From positions 75,001 to 112,500 of the forward strand of contig NZ_CP007202.1 in the NCBI RefSeq assembly GCF_000941055.1: a stretch of 37,500 nucleotides of DNA, in the 5' to 3' direction. Position 1 is the first letter of the stretch. Each line of letters starts with the position of its first letter. Position numbers and translations under genes: made by a program. Under the pieces are notes generated by a model. The model was not told where the DNA came from, searched no databases, and was given only the letters and a program-made list of their open reading frames with translations. This document shows, piece by piece, positions 32,579-37,500 of this stretch. The DNA is from Siansivirga zeaxanthinifaciens CC-SAMT-1 (GTDB lineage Bacteria > Bacteroidota > Bacteroidia > Flavobacteriales > Flavobacteriaceae).

Positions 32579-33412
32579 ATGTTGAATTTAAATTACAATA
32601 TCAAATCCCATTTAAAAGTTAAAACGTTTTTTGTACTTGTTATAACGTTGCTATCCTTTTGTGTTTCATTTGCACAATATAAAATCCCTTCGAAACCCGA
32701 TTTTCAAACCAGTGTTTACGATTATATAAACTTACTAACCAAAACCGAAAAGAAAAGTTTAGAAGACAAGCTAATAAGATATTCCGATACAACATCAACC
32801 CAAATCGTTATTGCTACCATAAGCTCTACCAATGGTGAAAATATAGATTATTTAGGCACCAAATGGGCGCATTCCTGGGGCATTGGTCAAGCTAAAGAAG
32901 ATAACGGTGTTTTTATTCTATTAGCAAAAGACGACAGAAAAATTTCTATTAAAACAGGGTATGGTGTCGAACATTTATTAACCGACGCTATGTCGAAGCG
33001 TATTATAGAACGCGATATCATTCCTTATTTCAAACAAAACAATTATTACGGCGGACTTAACCGTGGGGCTGATGCTATTTTTGAGGTTTTAACAGGAGAA
33101 TATAAAGGCAGCAGAAAAGAATCGTCAGATTCTGGAATACCGATACAATTCATAATTATAATCATCATTTTTATAATTATTATCATTTCCATGTCGAAGA
33201 ATAACCGTGGAGGCCACGGAGGAAATAGAGGCAATAAACAAGATGGCTTCGATATTTGGGATGCCATAATTTTAAGCAACATGGGGCGCGGTAATTACCG
33301 TGGTTCTGGCGGCTTTGGGGGCAGCTCTGGCGGAGGCTTCGGCGGTGGCGGTTTTGGAGGTGGCTTTGGAGGCGGCGGTTTTGGAGGCGGCGGTGCCTCA
33401 GGTGGTTGGTAA
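32579..33412 (+). CDS. Membrane TPM-domain protein with glycine-rich tail
   Basis: I start this at ATG 32579 (277 residues) rather than the ATG at 32558, because 32579 directly follows the previous stop codon (TAAAATG) and keeps the signal peptide (FFVLVITLLSFCVSFAQ). The TPM domain (about 50-170) has VYDYINLLTKTEKKSLEDKL, TQIVIATISSTNGENIDYLGTKWAHSWGIGQAKEDNGVFILLAKDDRKISIKTGYGVEHLLTD. A very hydrophobic Ile-rich helix (about 189-205) then spans the membrane, and the tail is a Gly/Phe low-complexity run from about residue 240. It is exported and membrane-anchored, the YgcG-like layout, and complements the cytoplasmic TPM protein before it. Confidence 0.92.
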   Translation: MLNLNYNIKSHLKVKTFFVLVITLLSFCVSFAQYKIPSKPDFQTSVYDYINLLTKTEKKSLEDKLIRYSDTTSTQIVIATISSTNGENIDYLGTKWAHSWGIGQAKEDNGVFILLAKDDRKISIKTGYGVEHLLTDAMSKRIIERDIIPYFKQNNYYGGLNRGADAIFEVLTGEYKGSRKESSDSGIPIQFIIIIIIFIIIIISMSKNNRGGHGGNRGNKQDGFDIWDAIILSNMGRGNYRGSGGFGGSSGGGFGGGGFGGGFGGGGFGGGGASGGW

Positions 33413-33472
33413 TTTTTATTAGTTAAAATACGTTTTACCAAACACCCTTAAATTAATACCACCAAAAGAATT

Positions 33473-34777
33473 TTACTTCTTACGCATATAAACACTTACT
33501 GGAACCCCTTTAAAATCGAAGTTTTCACGTAGCTTGTTTTCTAAAAAACGTTTGTATGGATCTTTTACGTACTGAGGTAAATTACAGAAAAATGCAAACT
33601 GAGGCTGTGGCGTTGGCAACTGCATTATATATTTAATCTTAACAAATTTACCCTTATATGCTGGTGGCGGATAATTTTCTATTAATGGTAAAAACACCTC
33701 GTTAAGCACACTCGTTTTAATCTTTTTAGAACGGTTTTGGTAAACTTCTACAGCCGTTTCAATTGCTTTAAATATACGTTGTTTAGACAATGCCGATATA
33801 AATATAATTGGCACGTCTGTAAAAGGCTCTATTTGCTTTCTAATGGCTTTTTCGTATTCTTTAGTAGACTTATGGTCTTTCTCTACCAAATCCCATTTAT
33901 TAACAAGAATAACAATTCCTTTACGGTTGCGTTCTGCCAACCAAAATATATTTTGTACTTGACCGTCGAAACCACGATTTGCATCCAATACAATTAAACA
34001 GACATCACTGTGTTCAATGGCACGAACGCTTCGCATTACCGAATAAAATTCTAAATCTTCTTTAACTTTCGATTTTCTTCGGATACCAGCTGTATCTACC
34101 AAGTTGAATTCAAATCCAAAACGATTGTATTTTGTATCAATAGAATCTCTTGTTGTTCCAGCAATATCGGTAACAATGTATCTATCTTCACCTATTAAAG
34201 CATTAATAAACGATGATTTTCCAGCATTAGGACGGCCCACTACAGCAAATCGAGGCAGCGTGTCTTCAACAACAGTTTCTTTTTCTGGTAAGGCTTTCAC
34301 TAAAGCATCTAACAAATCGCCGGTACCACTTCCGTTAATACTGGCAACGGTGTAATAATCGCCAAGACCTAATGAATAAAACTCCACAGCATCTTCCGCA
34401 CGTTTTCCATTATCTACTTTATTAACAACTAAAAAAACGGGCTTTTTTACTTTTCGAAGTAATTTAGCAACATCTTCATCCATTCCTGTAACGCCAGATT
34501 CAACATCTACCATAAAAATAATAGCGTCTGCTTCTTCAATTGCTAGTTCGACTTGTTTATCAATTTCAGCTTCAAAAACATCATCACTTCCTAATACATA
34601 ACCACCGGTATCGATTAAAGAAAACTCTTTACCGTTCCAATCTGCCTTACCGTAGTGTCTGTCTCTGGTTACACCGCTTACGGCATCAACAATAGCTTCT
34701 CTACGCTGAATTAAACGGTTAAAAAAAGTTGACTTCCCTACATTTGGTCGACCTACTATAGCTACTATATTACTCAT
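33473..34777 (-). CDS. der: GTPase Der (EngA), ribosome assembly
   Basis: Der is an essential double GTPase needed for 50S ribosomal subunit maturation in the cytoplasm. At 434 residues it has the usual length. GTPase domain 1 has GRPNVGKST (9-17), DTGG (56-59) and NKVD (119-122); domain 2 has GRPNAGKSS (181-189), DTAG (228-231) and NKWD (293-296). The C-terminal KH-like domain (about 350-434) contains [20 protein letters not shown]. The ATG at 34777 gives the standard N-terminus ([16 protein letters not shown]). A TATTTTTG box lies 60 bases upstream. Confidence 0.98.
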   Translation of the reverse strand: MSNIVAIVGRPNVGKSTFFNRLIQRREAIVDAVSGVTRDRHYGKADWNGKEFSLIDTGGYVLGSDDVFEAEIDKQVELAIEEADAIIFMVDVESGVTGMDEDVAKLLRKVKKPVFLVVNKVDNGKRAEDAVEFYSLGLGDYYTVASINGSGTGDLLDALVKALPEKETVVEDTLPRFAVVGRPNAGKSSFINALIGEDRYIVTDIAGTTRDSIDTKYNRFGFEFNLVDTAGIRRKSKVKEDLEFYSVMRSVRAIEHSDVCLIVLDANRGFDGQVQNIFWLAERNRKGIVILVNKWDLVEKDHKSTKEYEKAIRKQIEPFTDVPIIFISALSKQRIFKAIETAVEVYQNRSKKIKTSVLNEVFLPLIENYPPPAYKGKFVKIKYIMQLPTPQPQFAFFCNLPQYVKDPYKRFLENKLRENFDFKGVPVSVYMRKK

Positions 34778-34837
34778 CTGTTATATGGTGAAATTGGTAT
34801 TAGCCAATTTAATTTATTGTTATTCTTAAATATTTTG

Positions 34838-34845
34838 CAAAAATA
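34838..34845 (-). promoter_or_regulatory. -7 box of der promoter
   Basis: On the minus strand TATTTTTG fits TAnnTTTG, 60 bases before the der ATG. No -33 box is clear. Confidence 0.35.
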
Positions 34846-34943
34846 GGAAATATCCCCTTGTTAAACTCTTTTTTTATGAAAGATTAAAATTGTTTTAGAT
34901 TTAATTAAATATTAGTAATTTACTAGAACTAAATTAATTAGTT

Positions 34944-35441
34944 ATGACCACTAGCAATGACATTGTTTTAAGACCTCGTTTTAAATTTGATTTAAAACAA
35001 AACAATGAAACCATTTTAAATAGATTTGAAAATTCTAAATTGAAACAATCTCAATTTATTGTTTCCAGAATTGATGATCATGTTTTTATTAAGTTTCCTA
35101 AAAAAGATCAGCATTTTTGGTCGCCACAATTACATCTCGAAATAAATAAAATTGACGATGAAAATTGCACCCTTTATGGCTTATTTGGACCAAACCCAAC
35201 CGTTTGGACCTTATTTATATTTTTACATTTTTTAGTAGCTGGACTTTTTTTGGCCTTCGGAATTTGGGCTTACTCCAATTGGCGATTGAATCTACCTTAT
35301 AACATTCAAACCACTTTAATGGTATTAATGATTGTCATTTGGATTGCTTTATATTTTGCAGGATCTTACACCAAAACTTCAAGCAAAGTAGAAATGCAAG
35401 CCTTAAAAAAATTTATGGAGACTATTATAAATAATGAATAA
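34944..35441 (+). CDS. Unknown protein with two transmembrane helices
   Basis: This 165-residue protein is not in a family I can name. The N-terminal half (about 1-90) is soluble and beta-rich, with IVLRPRFKFDLKQNNETILNRFENSK, FIVSRIDDHVFIKFPKKDQHFWSPQLHLEI and LYGLFGPNPTVWTLF. It is followed by two helices (about 90-110, FIFLHFLVAGLFLAFGIWAY, and 122-140, TTLMVLMIVIWIALYFAG) and a short charged tail. It has no signal peptide, so the N-terminus is probably cytoplasmic. It is transcribed towards era, ending two bases before the era stop codon. It lies between the GTPase genes der and era, but the opposite orientation argues against a functional link. Confidence 0.7.
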   Translation: MTTSNDIVLRPRFKFDLKQNNETILNRFENSKLKQSQFIVSRIDDHVFIKFPKKDQHFWSPQLHLEINKIDDENCTLYGLFGPNPTVWTLFIFLHFLVAGLFLAFGIWAYSNWRLNLPYNIQTTLMVLMIVIWIALYFAGSYTKTSSKVEMQALKKFMETIINNE

Positions 35442-35443
35442 GC

Positions 35444-36325
35444 TTAATTATTATATCCGAAACGTTTTAATTGATTTTGATTACTGCGCCAGTTTTTATT
35501 CACCTTAACATAGGTTTCTAAGTGAATTTGTTTGCCAAAAAATGTTTCTAAATCTTTTCTAGCTTCTACACCTACTCGTTTTAATGCTGTACCTTTATGT
35601 CCAATAATAATTCCCTTTTGAGTTTCTCGCTCGACCATAATAACAGCACGTACACGAATAATATGTTCTTCTTCAAAAAATTCCTCGGTATCAACTTCTA
35701 CAGCATATGGAATTTCTTTTTTGTAATGAAGTAATATTTTTTCTCTTATGGTTTCATTAATAAAGAAACGTTCTGGTTTGTCGGTTAATTGGTCTTTAGG
35801 ATAAAAAGCTGGTGATTCTGGTAATAATTCAATAATTCTATTAAAAACCTCTTTAACATTGAAACCTTCTAATGCTGAGATTGGAAAAATTTCGGCATTT
35901 GGCACCTTTTTGGCCCATAACTGTACTTGAGACTCTAATTGTTCCTGGTTAGATTTATCTATTTTGTTTAATAAAAGTAAAACTGGTATTGTAGAATTGG
36001 TTATTTTATTAAAAAAATCAGCATCTTTTAACTCTTGTTCACCTATTTCAACCATGTAAATTAAAACATCGGCATCTTCAAAAGCAGATTTAACAAATCC
36101 CATCATAGATTCTTGCAATTCGTAAGCTGGTTTAATAATACCCGGTGTATCAGATAAAACCATTTGAAAATCATCACCATTAACAATACCCAAAATTCTA
36201 TGGCGTGTTGTTTGTGCTTTAGATGTTATAATCGATAATTTCTCACCCACAAAGGCATTCATGAGGGTCGATTTTCCAACGTTCGGATTTCCTATAATAT
36301 TTACAAAACCGGCTTTATGCATCAT
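35444..36325 (-). CDS. era: GTPase Era, 16S rRNA maturation
   Basis: Era is an essential cytoplasmic GTPase that binds 16S rRNA and helps 30S subunit assembly. The 293-residue protein has GNPNVGKST (12-20), the DTPG switch (59-62), NKID (120-123) and a C-terminal KH domain with the GHKG loop (242-245) in KGIIIGHKGTALKRVGVEARKDLE, ending VKVNKNWR. Two ATGs open the frame (MMHKAGFVN); either the first or second could be used. A TAAATTTG box is 21 bases upstream. The short gap from era's stop to the plus-strand membrane gene leaves no room for a separate terminator. Confidence 0.98.
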   Translation of the reverse strand: MMHKAGFVNIIGNPNVGKSTLMNAFVGEKLSIITSKAQTTRHRILGIVNGDDFQMVLSDTPGIIKPAYELQESMMGFVKSAFEDADVLIYMVEIGEQELKDADFFNKITNSTIPVLLLLNKIDKSNQEQLESQVQLWAKKVPNAEIFPISALEGFNVKEVFNRIIELLPESPAFYPKDQLTDKPERFFINETIREKILLHYKKEIPYAVEVDTEEFFEEEHIIRVRAVIMVERETQKGIIIGHKGTALKRVGVEARKDLETFFGKQIHLETYVKVNKNWRSNQNQLKRFGYNN

Positions 36326-36346
36326 ATACTAAATTTTAATAGACTG

Positions 36347-36354
36347 CAAATTTA
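36347..36354 (-). promoter_or_regulatory. -7 box of era promoter
   Basis: On the minus strand TAAATTTG is a full TAnnTTTG match, 21 bases before the era ATG at 36325. A -33 element is not clear. Confidence 0.4.
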
Positions 36355-36396
36355 CAACCTTGATTTATATCTAACACTATTAATACTACTATAAAC

Positions 36397-36429
36397 AAAA
36401 AAGCAGAAAATTAAATTTCCTGCTTTTTT
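36397..36429 (-). terminator. Terminator of the FKBP gene
   Basis: AAAAAAGCAG (36397-36406) pairs with CTGCTTTTTT (36420-36429). It lies 20 bases beyond the FKBP stop, upstream of era, and has T6 on the minus strand. Confidence 0.85.
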
Positions 36430-36449
36430 ATAAATTTTATTAATTAGTA

Positions 36450-37178
36450 TTAGTTTAATACTTCTAATAACTCCACTTCAAATACTAATGGAGAAAAAGG
36501 TTTAATAGGACCTCCTTGACGTGGTGAAGCACCATATGCTAATTCTTGAGGTATAAAAAACTTATATTTAGAACCAACAGTCATTAACTGTAAACCTTCG
36601 GTCCAACCTTTAATAACCTGACCTACACCAAAAGTAGCAGGCTCACCTCTATCAACAGAACTATCAAAAACAGTTCCATCTGCTAAAGTACCATGATAGT
36701 GTACTTTTACTCGAGACATTGGCGTAGGTTTATCGCCACTACCTTCTTTCAATACGATATATTGTAAGCCAGAATCTGTTACTTTAACACCTTCTTTAGT
36801 TTTATTTTCTTCTAAAAACTTTTCACCTTCAGCCTTTACATCACCAAATTCATCTAAAGCTCTTTTCTCAGCTTCTTCTTGTTGTTTCTTTCTAGCTTCT
36901 AATTGTTTCTTTTGGAAATAAGTACTTAAAAGCACCTGAACTTTATCTTGTGGAATTTTTAATTCAGCAGAATCTAATGCATTTACAAAACCTTGAATAA
37001 AAAGATCTTTATCCATTTCCGAAACATTAGTTTGCACATTACGTGCAACATCCATTCCAATAGCATAACTTACCGAATCAATTTCTGTTTTTAAAGGTTT
37101 ATTTGTAACACCACCTTTGTTACATGAAACCATTACTAAAAATACTAAAAGAACACTTAAAGATTTAATTATTTTCAT
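36450..37178 (-). CDS. FKBP-type peptidyl-prolyl isomerase lipoprotein
   Basis: This 242-residue lipoprotein has a signal ending VMVSC (Cys19) and so is anchored in the envelope. Residues about 28-110 form the FKBP N-terminal dimerisation domain (VSYAIGMDVARNVQTN, QGFVNALDSAELKIP) with a charged helix (KKQLEARKKQQEEAEKRALDEF). The FKBP domain (about 140-242) has VKVHYHGTLADGTVFDSSVDRGEPATFGVGQVIKGWTEGLQLM and LAYGASPRQGG, so it should catalyse proline isomerisation in periplasmic protein folding (FkpA/Mip type). A near-consensus TACTTTAG lies upstream. The gene is the neighbour of the rRNA operon's end and is read in the same direction. Confidence 0.96.
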   Translation of the reverse strand: MKIIKSLSVLLVFLVMVSCNKGGVTNKPLKTEIDSVSYAIGMDVARNVQTNVSEMDKDLFIQGFVNALDSAELKIPQDKVQVLLSTYFQKKQLEARKKQQEEAEKRALDEFGDVKAEGEKFLEENKTKEGVKVTDSGLQYIVLKEGSGDKPTPMSRVKVHYHGTLADGTVFDSSVDRGEPATFGVGQVIKGWTEGLQLMTVGSKYKFFIPQELAYGASPRQGGPIKPFSPLVFEVELLEVLN

Positions 37179-37315
37179 TTCTGTTTTATTGATTTAAAAT
37201 TAGGATGCTAAAGTAACAAATAAATCAACAGTATTAGAAAAGTATTATATGAATTTTAACTATATAAATATTTGATAAATAAAGTACTCCTACAGTTTCC
37301 TCCTAAAAAAAGGGC

Positions 37316-37351
37316 AAAAAAAATCCTCAACATAGATTTATGTTGAGGATT
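37316..37351 (-). terminator. rRNA operon terminator
   Basis: Arms 37322-37334 and 37339-37351 form a perfect 13-bp stem with a four-base loop (37335-37338). On the minus strand it is followed by a T run (A's at 37316-37323). It lies a few bases after the 3' end of 5S rRNA. Confidence 0.92.
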
Positions 37352-37355
37352 GAAA

Positions 37356-37461
<106 letters not shown>

Positions 37462-37500
37462 AATTTTTGGTTGTTGGTTTGTAGTTTATGGTTTTTGGCT
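37462..37500. other. 23S-5S spacer, partial
   Basis: GT-rich, low-complexity sequence (TTTTTGGTTGTTGGTTTG) on the plus strand, upstream of the 5S on its own strand. It is probably the 23S-5S spacer; the 23S 3' end is not reached in the window. Confidence 0.55.

Noticed and set aside
35444..36325. Functional operon of the unknown membrane protein with der or era
   Set aside because: It is on the opposite strand from both, so adjacency alone does not show a link.
37462..37500. GT-rich repeat at the right edge as a telomere- or CRISPR-like array
   Set aside because: It is a short low-complexity spacer beside 5S rRNA, without regular repeats and spacers.

Overview
This window is an AT-rich stretch of chromosome from a member of the Bacteroidota, most likely a marine Flavobacteriaceae. 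The genus cannot be fixed from the sequence alone. The evidence is lineage-typical families (Porin_10-like porin, GLPGLI, GSCFA, DUF1573, DUF4136, DUF4230, DUF5522, DUF6498), the lack of purine-rich Shine-Dalgarno sequences before start codons, repeated TAnnTTTG -7 boxes of the Bacteroidota sigma-A type, and lipoprotein signals of the xFSC/VSC kind. I see no insertion sequence, prophage, CRISPR array, tRNA or island with deviating composition. It reads as a conserved core region.

Layout. Positions 1-1737 (-) hold the 5' 579 codons of an outer-membrane porin that runs off the left edge. Divergent from it are rnhB, a large lipoprotein with a C-terminal beta-propeller, and a nucleoid-associated protein (2025-6208). 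A minus-strand block follows with a GLPGLI protein, lipB and a 52-codon YqaE/Pmp3 membrane peptide (6293-8121). Next on the plus strand are a membrane-tethered LuxR-type regulator, a DUF1573 protein and lysS (8233-11637), closed by two consecutive terminators, then an unrecognised outer-membrane barrel and a Spy/CpxP-like periplasmic protein (12046-13831). Positions 13903-17499 (-) form a four-gene operon: a small HExxH protein, a D-cysteine desulfhydrase/ACC deaminase-like enzyme, a glucosaminidase with two LysM domains, and hemL. A small DUF5522 Cys-rich protein is transcribed divergently from it.

The centre has a DUF4136 lipoprotein, a crotonase, a rhodanese and a DUF4230 protein (17795-20184). 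A three-gene signalling operon follows (20353-23239, -): a small membrane coiled-coil protein, a TPR sensor kinase and a NarL-type response regulator. After it come a PQQ-like propeller protein, a DUF6498 membrane protein, a GSCFA hydrolase and alaS (23484-29917, -). Divergent from alaS is a run made of an M23 peptidase, a MerR regulator, LemA and two TPM-domain proteins (30131-33412, +). The right part carries der, an unknown two-helix membrane protein, era and an FKBP lipoprotein (33473-37178). It ends in the 5S rRNA and terminator of an rRNA operon reading leftwards.

How the genes work together. Translation and ribosome assembly are strongly represented (lysS, alaS, der, era, 5S rRNA), alongside cofactor synthesis (hemL, lipB). 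Envelope upkeep is the other theme: porin, barrel protein, two cell-wall hydrolases, LemA/TPM, a periplasmic chaperone-like protein and a lipoprotein prolyl isomerase. No obviously novel multi-gene defence or biosynthetic system is visible. The best candidates for undescribed biology are the membrane-tethered LuxR regulator beside DUF1573, the small coiled-coil partner of the TPR kinase, the 112-residue HExxH protein, the alaS terminator that abuts the GSCFA start codon, and several -7 boxes so close to ATG that leaderless mRNAs are likely.
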